Assembly (NCBI RefSeq): GCF_015679185.1
Contig: NZ_CP064939.1
Location: 3,472,001-3,536,000 of the forward strand
From: Pedobacter endophyticus
Lineage (GTDB): Bacteria; Bacteroidota; Bacteroidia; Sphingobacteriales; Sphingobacteriaceae
Direction: 5' to 3'
Length of the DNA stretch: 64,000 nucleotides
In this document: in pieces, positions 35,617 to 44,390 of the stretch
Layout of the letters: each line of letters begins with the position of its first letter
Numbering within the stretch: the stretch's first letter is position 1
The notes under the pieces: generated by a model
Database searches by the model: none
What the model was told of the DNA's origin: nothing
What the model saw: the letters and a program-made list of their open reading frames with translations, nothing else
Program-made: the position numbers and the translations under genes

Positions 35617-37542
35617 TTATCTCGGCACCTGCTTAATCAGCCAGTTTACTAAATCATTTGTGGCCTTAAAGTTCTCTAAATCTGCCGGCAGCTTTCTACC
35701 GTCGATATATTCGTTGTAAAACCATGGATCGCCAACCGCGAACACTGTGCCTTTTCCATATTTTGCCGTTGCAATAATCACATCGCCCTTGTCTGTTAAG
35801 GCCGAAACCGCGGGGCTTTTAGCTACAATTGTCGAAATCTCCTTAATATAAACTTTTTTCGCTGTTTTAAAGATTGAGTTTCCGGCAGGAATATTTACAG
35901 CACCTTGCTCAAAGTTTGCGCCTTGCACTTTGTTGCGGCTATCTTCATTAAAATGAATACCAAAAGTTTCGGGCAATGCATTAAATTTCGAGATTTCGCA
36001 ATTGCCAACATCGTTAAGCAACAACACTAAAACGCCACCGCTTTTTACCCATTCGCTTACCTGTTTAGCGTGTTCAGCATTCATGAAGTTAGGATTGGCC
36101 GTTTCTTTTTCCGTATCCGGATCAACGATAATATAAATGTTGGTGCCTTTTAAGTTTGAAGTGGTTGGCGCTGTTTTGAGCGTGGTCGTTTTTACGCCAG
36201 CATCGTTAAATATTTTGCCAAATAACGAAAAGCCGTTGTTGTCATCTTCCTGCCACAGATAATGAAAAGGAATCTTATCGCCCGTCGGCCCCGTCATGAA
36301 TTCATTATTGAAAAAATTATCGACCGTAACCGTTAAACCTTTTCCCGGTTTTGGCAAGGCGGCAACTTCCATTTCGGCAGCCGCACAAATAAATGCGCCC
36401 ATGCCTTTCGGGTCGTTGGTAATCACTTTTTCACTAATGTAGTATTCGAAGCTTCCATCACGGTAACGCGGTTTGCCGCCGAGGCCCGAAACCGACACCG
36501 TTTTGGTCAAGTTGATGCGTTCATCGCCGGCTTGCTCAACAAATTCTTTTTTCAAGCCAGCATAACCTTTGTTGGCCGCTGCCATAAACGATTGTGGCAA
36601 CCACCCTTTACGAACGCCTTTTGCCAGGCCGTAAACAAACATGCTCGATGCCGAGCTTTCCAAATAATTACCTTTTCGCGTCGGCATGTCCATAATATCG
36701 AACCAAACGCCCGATTTCTTATCCTGATATTTAACCGTTGCTGTTGCAGTGCGATTTAAAATGGCTAATAACTCCTTTCGCTGCGGATGATTTTCCGCAA
36801 AATTATCCAACACATCAACTAAGGCCATGATGTACCAGCCCATTGCCCTTGCCCAAAAATTTGGCGAGCGACCAGTGGTTTTATCCGCCCATTTCTCCAT
36901 TTTACTTTCGTCGTAGCCGTGGTAAAGCAAACCCGTTTTGGCATCTCGAGCGCTTTTTTCCATTAAGATAAATTGCTTTGCGATATCATCAAAGGCCGCA
37001 TCTTTTTTCATCAAATTGGCATATTCGGCGTAAAAAGGCTCGCCCATGTACAATCCATCCAGCCACATCTGGTTTGGATAAATCTTTTTGTGCCAAAAGC
37101 CACCTTCTTTTGTGCGAGGCTGTTTTTGCAACTGATCATACAGTTTATTTGCCGCCAGTAAGTACTTCTGTTGGCCTGTTACCTTGTATAGAAGCAAAAG
37201 TGACCGACCGTTTTTGATGTTGTCGATGTTAAAATCATCGGGTTTGTAGGTCGCAATGTTTCCCTCTTTATCCAGATAAGCATCCATCGACGATTGAATG
37301 TACTTGAAATATTTTCCGTCGCCAGTGTTGCGCCAAACCGCAGCCGCACCTTCCAGCACCACGCCCATATCGTAGCTCCATTTTGGCCCCTTGGCGCCTT
37401 TCAAAATCGTAGTGTCCTGAAATAATTTTTCCATTGCCGTTAAGGTCAACTGCTCCGAAAGTTTCTTTTGGGCAAAGCCGATTTGCACCGATGCTAAAAG
37501 CCCCAGTAATGCCGTTGTTGTATATAGAATGATTTTCTTCAT
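35617..37542 (-). CDS. GH105/GH88-type unsaturated uronyl hydrolase with C-terminal DUF4350-like domain
   Basis: A 641-residue protein with a signal peptide (1-24). Residues 30-390 form an (alpha/alpha)6 barrel of the GH88/GH105 clan: YDMGVVLEGAAAVWRNTGD, FWARAMGWYIMALVDVL with the likely catalytic acid region, and GSFEYYISE. Residues 410-641 are a second domain with a Rossmann-like, glutamine-amidotransferase-type fold, including EWVKSGGVLVLLLNDVGN, resembling DUF4350. It removes unsaturated galacturonate from lyase products. The extra domain is found in some Bacteroidota GH105 proteins and has no proven role. It starts 5 bases after the GH28 stop. Confidence 0.85.
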   Translation of the reverse strand: MKKIILYTTTALLGLLASVQIGFAQKKLSEQLTLTAMEKLFQDTTILKGAKGPKWSYDMGVVLEGAAAVWRNTGDGKYFKYIQSSMDAYLDKEGNIATYKPDDFNIDNIKNGRSLLLLYKVTGQQKYLLAANKLYDQLQKQPRTKEGGFWHKKIYPNQMWLDGLYMGEPFYAEYANLMKKDAAFDDIAKQFILMEKSARDAKTGLLYHGYDESKMEKWADKTTGRSPNFWARAMGWYIMALVDVLDNFAENHPQRKELLAILNRTATATVKYQDKKSGVWFDIMDMPTRKGNYLESSASSMFVYGLAKGVRKGWLPQSFMAAANKGYAGLKKEFVEQAGDERINLTKTVSVSGLGGKPRYRDGSFEYYISEKVITNDPKGMGAFICAAAEMEVAALPKPGKGLTVTVDNFFNNEFMTGPTGDKIPFHYLWQEDDNNGFSLFGKIFNDAGVKTTTLKTAPTTSNLKGTNIYIIVDPDTEKETANPNFMNAEHAKQVSEWVKSGGVLVLLLNDVGNCEISKFNALPETFGIHFNEDSRNKVQGANFEQGAVNIPAGNSIFKTAKKVYIKEISTIVAKSPAVSALTDKGDVIIATAKYGKGTVFAVGDPWFYNEYIDGRKLPADLENFKATNDLVNWLIKQVPR

Positions 37543-37547
37543 GCTTA

Positions 37548-39221
37548 TTATTTTGAAATCTGCAATGCTGTTTTATTTACTTCCTGGCTAATGGCCGATG
37601 CTTTTTTCGCTTTAGAAACATCCGTGCCCGTTACGTTTACCCCCTTGGTTTTTTCGCCCGTGATATCAAATAAAAGCTCAGCTCCGTTTTTATATTGAAG
37701 TCCGTTAATGTTAATATTCGTACCATTCTGCACGTGCACAACCGGGTTGGTATCGTTGGTAATGACATTCACATTTTTAAGAAAAATACCCGAGGCCTCG
37801 ATAATTTCGATTCCCTTTTTTGATTGGATGGTTACATTTTCGAGGTGAATATCCTTGATGTTCATTTCGGGTAAACCCCGAAAGAAAATCGCTTTTTCGG
37901 CACCATTGGCCACCACATTTTTGATGTAGAAATTTTTAAACTGCGGCGTAGCTGCTGTAACCGGAACGGTAACCGTTTTTATGGCCTCACGTTTTTCGCC
38001 CGCCAATGGAACCGGATCAACGGCTGCGTAATACATATCGAAGAGGATGGCTTCACCCGGAATATCGATCATGTTGATATTGTCTACAAAGATATTCTCG
38101 ACCACTCCACCACGGCCCCGAGTAGTTTTGAAACGCAAACCAATGTCGGTACCAATAAAAGAGCAATCGTACACCCAAATGTTTTTTGCGCCGCCACTCA
38201 TTTCACTACCGATAACAAAACCACCATGTGCGTGGTAAACTACGTTGTTTCTGATAATGACATTTTCCGTTGGAACGCCACGCTTGCGACCAGCTTCATC
38301 TCTACCCGATTTAATGCAGATGCCATCGTCGCCAACATCGAAAGTGCTGCCTTCAATTAGTACGTTTTTGCACGATTCAACATCAACACCATCGCCGTTT
38401 TGCGCAAACCAAGGGTTTTTTACCTGTAGGTTCCTCAGCGTTAAATCCTCACAAAGCAAAGGATGTAAATTCCACGCGGGCGAATTTTGAAAGGTAACAC
38501 CCTCTAAAAGAATTTTTTTGCAATTAGTGAGCACCAATAAATTTGGGCGGAGGAAATCTTTGATATCTTCATAATCTGCCGCAGTTTTTCCTGCCACAAT
38601 TACGCCTGCATTTTTGGTTTTAGATCCTTTTACCGTTTTTTCTGATGGATACCACATTTTACCATCCTCACTAACCACGCCGCCAGAAGATATTAACTTT
38701 TTCCACTGCGTTTCGGTGAGTTTATCTTTTTTCACCATGCGCCAGGCGCCGCCGTTTCCATCGATTATTCCGCTACCTGTAATGGCAATGTTTTCGAGGT
38801 TAACACCTGATATTGGGCTTTGGTTACGCCATGCGGGTTGTCCTTCCCAGTTTCCCTCTACCAACTTATATTGATTAAAATCATCCGTAAATTGAACAAT
38901 GGCATCGCGTTTTAGGTGGAGATTTACATTGCTTTTTAGCTCGATAGGACCTGTTAACCATAAACCCGATGGGATTAAAACCACACCGCCGCCCTTTTGG
39001 CTTACGCTAGCAATGGTTTTGTTGATGCTTTGGGTGTTTAGCGTCACGCCATCGCCTTTTGCACCAAAGCTGGCAATACTTGTAGTGTCTTTTTTGAAGT
39101 TAACCTGCTGAATTATCGGCAAATTAACTTTTTGTTGCGCCATAGCCGAAGCTGCAGAGAATAAGAAAATACATGCAAGGGCAATTTTAGAGTGGCAAGA
39201 ACAAGCAGAAATATGTTTCAT
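37548..39221 (-). CDS. Polygalacturonase, GH28
   Basis: A 557-residue secreted beta-helix enzyme with a signal peptide (about 1-28). Catalytic motifs appear in order: NGDGVDVESCKN near residue 282 (NTD-type motif with Gly in place of Thr), GDDGICIKSG near 300 (two of the three Asp), HGGFVIGSEMSGG near 336 (His) and RFKTTRGRGG near 363 (RIK-like). It hydrolyses galacturonan or its oligomers from the non-reducing end. A LacI-type operator candidate lies 78 bases upstream of its start, and the GH105 gene follows directly. Confidence 0.9.
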   Translation of the reverse strand: MKHISACSCHSKIALACIFLFSAASAMAQQKVNLPIIQQVNFKKDTTSIASFGAKGDGVTLNTQSINKTIASVSQKGGGVVLIPSGLWLTGPIELKSNVNLHLKRDAIVQFTDDFNQYKLVEGNWEGQPAWRNQSPISGVNLENIAITGSGIIDGNGGAWRMVKKDKLTETQWKKLISSGGVVSEDGKMWYPSEKTVKGSKTKNAGVIVAGKTAADYEDIKDFLRPNLLVLTNCKKILLEGVTFQNSPAWNLHPLLCEDLTLRNLQVKNPWFAQNGDGVDVESCKNVLIEGSTFDVGDDGICIKSGRDEAGRKRGVPTENVIIRNNVVYHAHGGFVIGSEMSGGAKNIWVYDCSFIGTDIGLRFKTTRGRGGVVENIFVDNINMIDIPGEAILFDMYYAAVDPVPLAGEKREAIKTVTVPVTAATPQFKNFYIKNVVANGAEKAIFFRGLPEMNIKDIHLENVTIQSKKGIEIIEASGIFLKNVNVITNDTNPVVHVQNGTNININGLQYKNGAELLFDITGEKTKGVNVTGTDVSKAKKASAISQEVNKTALQISK

Positions 39222-39298
39222 TAATTGTGCTGTTTAATTATACTTGGTTAACGTAATAACAAGTGTACGTTGTTTAGCGCTAAAAGCGAAGAGAAATC

Positions 39299-39313
39299 TA
39301 TGCAAACGTTGCC
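39299..39313 (-). promoter_or_regulatory. Candidate LacI-type operator upstream of GH28
   Basis: The top strand reads TATGCAAACGTTGCC, matching TGTGCAAACGTTCCC (the complement of the site at 14174) at 13 of 15 positions. It lies 78-92 bases upstream of the GH28 start, a normal place for an operator or activator site. Confidence 0.5.
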
Positions 39314-39377
39314 GGAGAAGCTGCGGCAAAAGCTATGTTTAACACATGTTTATCTTCTGGTAATCAATATCATAAGG

Positions 39378-40337
39378 CTATTTCGTGGCCTCTGGATTCC
39401 AACCACGGAAAACGTTTTCCAAAATATAACTTTTATATTCTTCATCGCTAAGTTGATGCGCCCATTTTACCCTATTTTTAACATTGGCGCCTTTTCCCTT
39501 GCTTTTGTATTCGGCATAATAGGCCGTTTGCTCATTACTTTCCTTTCCCCAATTATTCCAGCCTTCGGGACGAATGAGCTCGGGCAAATCGCAATTTAAA
39601 AAAACGACTTTGGCGTATGGCCGCCACGGGCGACCGAGATAAAAGCTATTTGCTGGGGCATCGCCTATTATTTTGCAGTTGTTAAAAACGTAGCCAAATT
39701 TGGTGGTATCGGCTGTTGATGCTGCTGTAATGTAGCCTTGTTTTTTGCAGAAGATTGTGCAAGTTTCAAACCATGCTGTAGCTGAACCGAAGATAAAATC
39801 GACCGTGCCCTCGATATAGCAGTTCTTATAATACTGACGATTGTTTCCGCCGTAGGTATAAAGTGTATCCTGAAAACCTAAAAACCGACAGTTGATAAAA
39901 GTCGATTTGTCGCCGCCTGCCCAAAGAGCAACCGCTTGCCCAACTGGGCCCGACGAATTTTGGAAAGTGATGTTTTCTGCGCTGAAACCCTCGCCGTAAA
40001 TATAGAAGCTCGATGATCCTGAGGTTCCCTTTTCTTCGCCAAAAATGTTCTTCTTTTGCGCATAATCATCATAAGTTAAAACAGTTTCCTTTAAGCTTTC
40101 GCCGATCAGTTTGACGTTCTTCTTCGAGGCAGCCAAAACGAGTTTTTCCTTGTAAATTCCTTTTTTAATGAAAATAATAGTCGTTTTGTTCCTAAAGTCG
40201 GGCACTGCATTTATGGCCTCCTGTACGGTTTTAAAGTTTCCGCTTCCGTCTGCAGCCACGATAAAATCGGGTTTATTTTCTGTTGCCTTTGTAGTAAATG
40301 AAAACGCAACTAAGAGAAATAAGATAATGGACTTCAT
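39378..40337 (-). CDS. Pectin methylesterase, CE8
   Basis: A 319-residue secreted CE8 with a signal peptide (1-18, ending TKATE). Motifs: GQAVALWAGGDKS near residue 131, GFQDTLYTYGG near 151, GTVDFIFGSATA near 177 and GRPWRPYA near 235, which carry Gln, Asp, Asp and Arg of the active site. It lies divergent from the GH43 gene and upstream of GH28, so demethylation and hydrolysis would be expressed together. It differs enough from the CE8 at 21427 (motif surroundings and length) that they are older paralogues, not a recent duplication. Confidence 0.92.
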   Translation of the reverse strand: MKSIILFLLVAFSFTTKATENKPDFIVAADGSGNFKTVQEAINAVPDFRNKTTIIFIKKGIYKEKLVLAASKKNVKLIGESLKETVLTYDDYAQKKNIFGEEKGTSGSSSFYIYGEGFSAENITFQNSSGPVGQAVALWAGGDKSTFINCRFLGFQDTLYTYGGNNRQYYKNCYIEGTVDFIFGSATAWFETCTIFCKKQGYITAASTADTTKFGYVFNNCKIIGDAPANSFYLGRPWRPYAKVVFLNCDLPELIRPEGWNNWGKESNEQTAYYAEYKSKGKGANVKNRVKWAHQLSDEEYKSYILENVFRGWNPEATK

Positions 40338-40919
40338 AAAATTTGGTTAGACTTAAATTAAAACCGGCCACGCAGAAGCATCAAATCTTGCAGCGTAGCC
40401 GAGAGTTAAAATATATGATGAACAAGTTTAAACATTAAAAACGGCCCGAACGAAGAAAATAACACAATAAAGATCGCAAACGATGTCGGGAACGATTGCA
40501 CAATATTGGCTTGCCAGAAAATAAAAAAAGGGTTAAACTTGGGTTTGTCATTCTGAGGGGTAAATTATTCGATGGAATCAATATGAGTGTGATGCTTTTT
40601 GATGAGAACTCCTAGAAAGGTCGTCATTTCGAGCGCAGCCGAGAAATCTTTTTCCAAGGTTCAAAGATTTCTCCTCCGAAGGAGCTCCTATGGAGCACTT
40701 CGGTCGAAATGACGATTTTAGGAAGTTCTCGGGAAACGTCAATGGTAGGAACGAAGCAATCTGCAAGCGATGGAATGCCAACGCGAAAAAAGCACAAGCC
40801 TAAAGAGTGGTTGTGTGTGGATAAACGCTAGCTAAGTGCTGGTAGGGGACAGATTCTTCGCTGCGCTCAGAATGACAAAGCCGCAATGACGATTGCTGGA
40901 AAACTAACCAAATACCATA
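40338..40919. repeat. Divergent gap with operator candidates and a class 4 repeat
   Basis: LacI-like words sit at 40475-40486 and 40488-40502. A class 4 inverted module covers about 40618-40716 (catttcgagcgcagccgaga to ggtcgaaatgacg). A class 2 fragment (aggaacgaagcaatctgcaa) is near 40749. No gene is supported in the 582 bases. Confidence 0.75.
40488..40502 (-). promoter_or_regulatory. Candidate LacI-type operator between CE8 and GH43
   Basis: The top strand reads GGGAACGATTGCACA, one base different from the word at 14174-14188. A related word, CGCAAACGATGT, directly precedes it at 40475. It is 151 bases upstream of the CE8 start and 418 bases upstream of the GH43 start. Confidence 0.5.
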
Positions 40920-42551
40920 ATGAAATATACATTCACTACCATATTTATTTCGATACTGTGCCTAAGCGCCCTTGCTCAACATCCAAACTACATATCAAAG
41001 GTTTGGGTGGCCGATCAGGGTAATGGAACCTATAAAAACCCGGTAATCAATGCCGATTATTCAGATCCCGATGCCATCCGTGTGGGCGACGATTTTTATA
41101 TGGTTGCATCCAGTTTTGATGCCATTCCGGGCTTACCCATTCTCCATTCGAAAGACCTGGTAAACTGGAGGCTCATCAGTTATGCGCTGAAACGCCAGCC
41201 ACCATTCGATCATTTTGCAAAAACTCAGCACGGCAACGGCGTTTGGGCGCCATCAATCCGCTATCGGAACGGCGAGTTTTACATCTATTACCCAGATCCC
41301 GATTTCGGAATTTACCTCACTAAGGCCAAGACGGTAACGGCAGAGTGGTCGGCCCCAAAATTGGTTGTTGCAGGTAAAGGATTGATTGATCCTTGCCCCC
41401 TGTGGGATGAAGACGGAAAGGCGTATCTGGCCTATGCCTTTGCCGGTAGTCGTGCCGGAATAAAAAGTGTTTTAGCGGTGATGCCTTTGTCGGCCGATGG
41501 TTCAAAAGCCATTGGAACGGGCAGAATTGTGTACGACGGACACGAACTCGATCCCACCATTGAAGGGCCTAAATTTTATAAGCAAAATGGTTATTACTAT
41601 CTGTTCGCCCCGGCGGGTGGCGTTGCCACAGGTTGGCAAACGGTGTTGAGGAGTAAGAACATTTATGGCCCCTACGAAAGAAAAGTGGTGATGGACCAAG
41701 GGAAATCGACCGTTAATGGACCGCATCAGGGCGCCTGGGTAAATACACAAACTGGCGAAGATTGGTTTTTGCACTTTCAAGATAAAGATGCTTACGGCAG
41801 AGTAGTGCATTTACAGCCTATGAAATGGATAAATAACTGGCCCGTTATCGGATCGGATAAAGATGGGGATGGCGTTGGAGAACCTGTTATTGCCTATAAG
41901 AAACCCAACGTAGGTAAAGTTTATCCCATAGAAACACCTGTAGAAAGTGATGAATTCAGCTCCACTAATTTAGGGTTACAATGGCAATGGCAGGCAAACC
42001 CACAGGCGAATTGGTTATTTACAGATGAAAACTCAGGAACGTTAAAGCTTTATACGGGCAAAATTCCCGATGAGGCTAAAAACCTTTGGGATGTTCCTAA
42101 CTTGTTGATGCAGAAATTTCCGGCCGATGAATTTATGGCTACTACAAAAGTGACCTTCAAGCCAAATCCTAAGCTCGAAAATGAGCAAGCTGGACTGGTG
42201 GTAATGGGGCGCAGCTACGCAAAAATGAGCATCAAAAGTAAAAAAGATGGCCTGTTTTTGGTTTACGGCGTTTGCGAAGGTGCCGATAAGGGAAGAACTG
42301 AAAACGAAAAAGAAGTTACGCAACTTAAATCTGCTACTCTGCAGTTGAGGGTTAAAGTTTCGAACGGGGCGAAATGCCAGTTTAGCTATAGTGAAGATGG
42401 AAGTACGTTTATTAATGTTGACGGAGAGTTTCAAGCTACGGCAGGCCAATGGATTGGCGCCAAAATGGGTGTGTTTGCGGTAAGGGATTCGCAAACCAAC
42501 GATTCTGGAATTGCCGCATTCGATTGGTTTAGGGTTGAACCGCTAAAATAA
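40920..42551 (+). CDS. GH43 glycoside hydrolase with C-terminal beta-sandwich
   Basis: A 543-residue secreted enzyme with a signal peptide (1-19). The five-bladed propeller (about 38-330) has the three GH43 acids in context: NADYSDPDAIR near 44 (general base Asp), GLIDPCPLWDEDGKAYLAYA near 160 (pKa-modulating Asp) and PTIEGPKFYKQNGYYYLF near 213 (acid Glu). Residues 345-543 form the concanavalin-like C-domain seen in beta-xylosidase-type GH43 (DEFSSTNLGLQWQWQANP). It probably trims arabinose, galactose or xylose side chains from pectin. Linkage specificity cannot be read. Confidence 0.87.
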   Translation: MKYTFTTIFISILCLSALAQHPNYISKVWVADQGNGTYKNPVINADYSDPDAIRVGDDFYMVASSFDAIPGLPILHSKDLVNWRLISYALKRQPPFDHFAKTQHGNGVWAPSIRYRNGEFYIYYPDPDFGIYLTKAKTVTAEWSAPKLVVAGKGLIDPCPLWDEDGKAYLAYAFAGSRAGIKSVLAVMPLSADGSKAIGTGRIVYDGHELDPTIEGPKFYKQNGYYYLFAPAGGVATGWQTVLRSKNIYGPYERKVVMDQGKSTVNGPHQGAWVNTQTGEDWFLHFQDKDAYGRVVHLQPMKWINNWPVIGSDKDGDGVGEPVIAYKKPNVGKVYPIETPVESDEFSSTNLGLQWQWQANPQANWLFTDENSGTLKLYTGKIPDEAKNLWDVPNLLMQKFPADEFMATTKVTFKPNPKLENEQAGLVVMGRSYAKMSIKSKKDGLFLVYGVCEGADKGRTENEKEVTQLKSATLQLRVKVSNGAKCQFSYSEDGSTFINVDGEFQATAGQWIGAKMGVFAVRDSQTNDSGIAAFDWFRVEPLK

Positions 42552-42574
42552 TAAAGCTATTAAAACATAACATC

Positions 42575-43366
42575 ATGAAAAACTATAGATTTTTGTTCGC
42601 CTCATTCATCATTTTGACGCTAACGATGTCGTTTATCATTAAGCCGAAACCCGTTAAGGTGTATTTAATTGGTGATTCAACCGTTGCAGATTATTCGTTA
42701 GAACCGGATTATATGCAGAAGAAATATCCAATTACGGGTTGGGGGCAGGTTTTTCAACAATTTCTACAAAAAGATAGCCTCAAAAACCTTAACAAACTCA
42801 TTCGGAGCGACAGCGCTTTGGTAATTGATAAGGCAAAAGGTGGCAGAAGTACAAGAACGTTCTTTGAAGAGGGCCGCTGGAAAGAGGTTTTAGATTCACT
42901 AAAGAAAAATGATCTGGTTTTAATTCAGTTTGGGCATAACGATGCCGCCAAAAACAAACCTGAACGGTATGTAGATATTCCCGGATATAAGGATTTTTTG
43001 AGGATGTATGTTAAAGAGACAAAAGCCAAGGGTGCGATCCCGATTTTGCTTACGCCCGTGGCAAGGAATAGCCCGTGGAAAGAGGGCAAGCTTCTAAATG
43101 CACATACCGATTATCCACAAGCGGTAAAAGATGTTGCGGCTGAGCTCAAAGTGAAGATGATTGATTTGAACGAACTTTCGGCCAATTTCTTTACCTCGAA
43201 AGGTAGGGAGTTCTCCGCAAAAAATTACTTTATGAATTTAGATTCTGGCAAATTTGTAGCTTATCCGAAAGGACAAAAAGACAACACCCACTTTCAACCC
43301 GAAGGCGCCAAGGAAATTGCCAGACTGGTTTACGAGGGATTGAAAAAGATTAATGAGGGTGATTAG
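42575..43366 (+). CDS. Rhamnogalacturonan acetylesterase, CE12 (SGNH hydrolase)
   Basis: A 263-residue protein with a hydrophobic N-terminal signal or anchor (about 5-22). SGNH blocks: GDSTVADYS (Ser near 35), GGRSTRTFFEEGRW, FGHNDAAKNKP (Asn near 126) and DNTHFQPEGA (Asp and His near 244-247). It follows the GH43 gene by 23 bases, so the pair probably forms one transcript. A terminator-like stem follows. It is a diverged paralogue of the CE12 at 22902. Confidence 0.88.
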   Translation: MKNYRFLFASFIILTLTMSFIIKPKPVKVYLIGDSTVADYSLEPDYMQKKYPITGWGQVFQQFLQKDSLKNLNKLIRSDSALVIDKAKGGRSTRTFFEEGRWKEVLDSLKKNDLVLIQFGHNDAAKNKPERYVDIPGYKDFLRMYVKETKAKGAIPILLTPVARNSPWKEGKLLNAHTDYPQAVKDVAAELKVKMIDLNELSANFFTSKGREFSAKNYFMNLDSGKFVAYPKGQKDNTHFQPEGAKEIARLVYEGLKKINEGD

Positions 43367-43368
43367 TT

Positions 43369-43413
43369 AAAGGCACTAAGTTTTACTTACAATTCGGTGT
43401 TCTTAGTGCCTTT
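43369..43413. terminator. Bidirectional terminator-like stem
   Basis: Arms AAAGGCACTAAG (43369-43380) and CTTAGTGCCTTT (43402-43413) form a 12-bp stem with A and T tails on either side. It lies between the convergent CE12 and AhpD-like genes and can serve both. Confidence 0.75.
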
Positions 43414-43426
43414 TGTCGTCAAACTA

Positions 43427-43861
43427 CTATCCCACCATTACTTTTGCTGTAATTGCAAGTCGGTTCCAAGCATTAATAGTTACAATTGCCATAATAATTT
43501 GCGATAGTTCTTGCTCGTTAAAAAAGCTTGCAGCTTGATTGTAAGTGGCGTCGGCTACATGATTCGAAATTAAGGTTACCTCTTCGGTTAAGGCCAAAAT
43601 TGCTTTTTCTTTTTCCGTGAACAAGGTCGTTTCTCGCCAAGCATTTAACAGGTATAAACGTTGCTCCGTTTCGCCCATCTTAAGGGCATCGGTAGCATGC
43701 ATGTTTAGGCAAAAGGCGCAACCGTTAATTTGCGACGCCCGCATTTTAATCAGCTCTAAAAGGATTGCATCAACTTTACTGGTTGACAAATATTTTTCTA
43801 AACCGTACATGGCTTGATACGCCGCTGGTTCTGCTTTCTGGATGTTAATTCTGCTTTCCAT
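43427..43861 (-). CDS. Carboxymuconolactone decarboxylase / AhpD-like protein
   Basis: A 144-residue all-helical protein of the AhpD fold. CAFCLNMHATDALKMGE near residues 48-64 carries the CxxC redox pair and the following His, typical of alkylhydroperoxidase-like members rather than true lactone decarboxylases. It could reduce peroxides or act as a small thiol oxidoreductase. It is isolated between a terminator and a repeat-rich gap. Confidence 0.85.
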   Translation of the reverse strand: MESRINIQKAEPAAYQAMYGLEKYLSTSKVDAILLELIKMRASQINGCAFCLNMHATDALKMGETEQRLYLLNAWRETTLFTEKEKAILALTEEVTLISNHVADATYNQAASFFNEQELSQIIMAIVTINAWNRLAITAKVMVG

Positions 43862-44390
43862 TTTTTTGTTTTTTGATTACGATGTAAAGGTCGGCAACAG
43901 AGCCTTCAAAAAACTTAATCTAGTTTAAGAAATACCCGCGGAAACACGGAAATACACGGAAATCATTTTAGGAAACACAGAAATCAATTTATTTTCTGTC
44001 CCGTGGCTTTCCAGCCTCCGTGGCAATTGTTAGCACGATGCTGGGGCGTATTGAAAAGGATTGGCCACGGAAACACAGAAATACACGGAATTATTTTATG
44101 TTCCGTGGCTTCCCATCTTCCGTGGCAATTGTTTAGCACGGTGCTGGGGGCGTATTTAAAAGGATCAGCCACGGAAACACAGCAATACACGCCCGCCTGT
44201 CGGATGGGCAGGAAAATCATTTTATGTTCCTGTTCCGTGGCTTCCCCGCCTCCGTGGCAATGTCATTTAGTTAAGGATAAAACTAAAAAACATTGTCACC
44301 CTGAGCATTTCGACTACGCTCAATACAGGCTCAGTCGAAGGGCAGATGTTAATCGATTTACCTGCAAAAACGTCTCCGACGGAATTCTTC
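43862..44390. repeat. Tandem class 5 repeats (ccacggaaacacag unit)
   Basis: Three imperfect tandem copies of a unit of about 103 bases start near 43987, 44090 and 44218. Each pairs a word like ttccgtggcttcccatcttc with gccacggaaacacagaaata. A junction word, caatgtcatttagttaagg, ends the array at 44258-44276, and a class 1 module follows at 44297-44342. Long frames crossing this stretch encode repeat peptides only. Confidence 0.85.
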
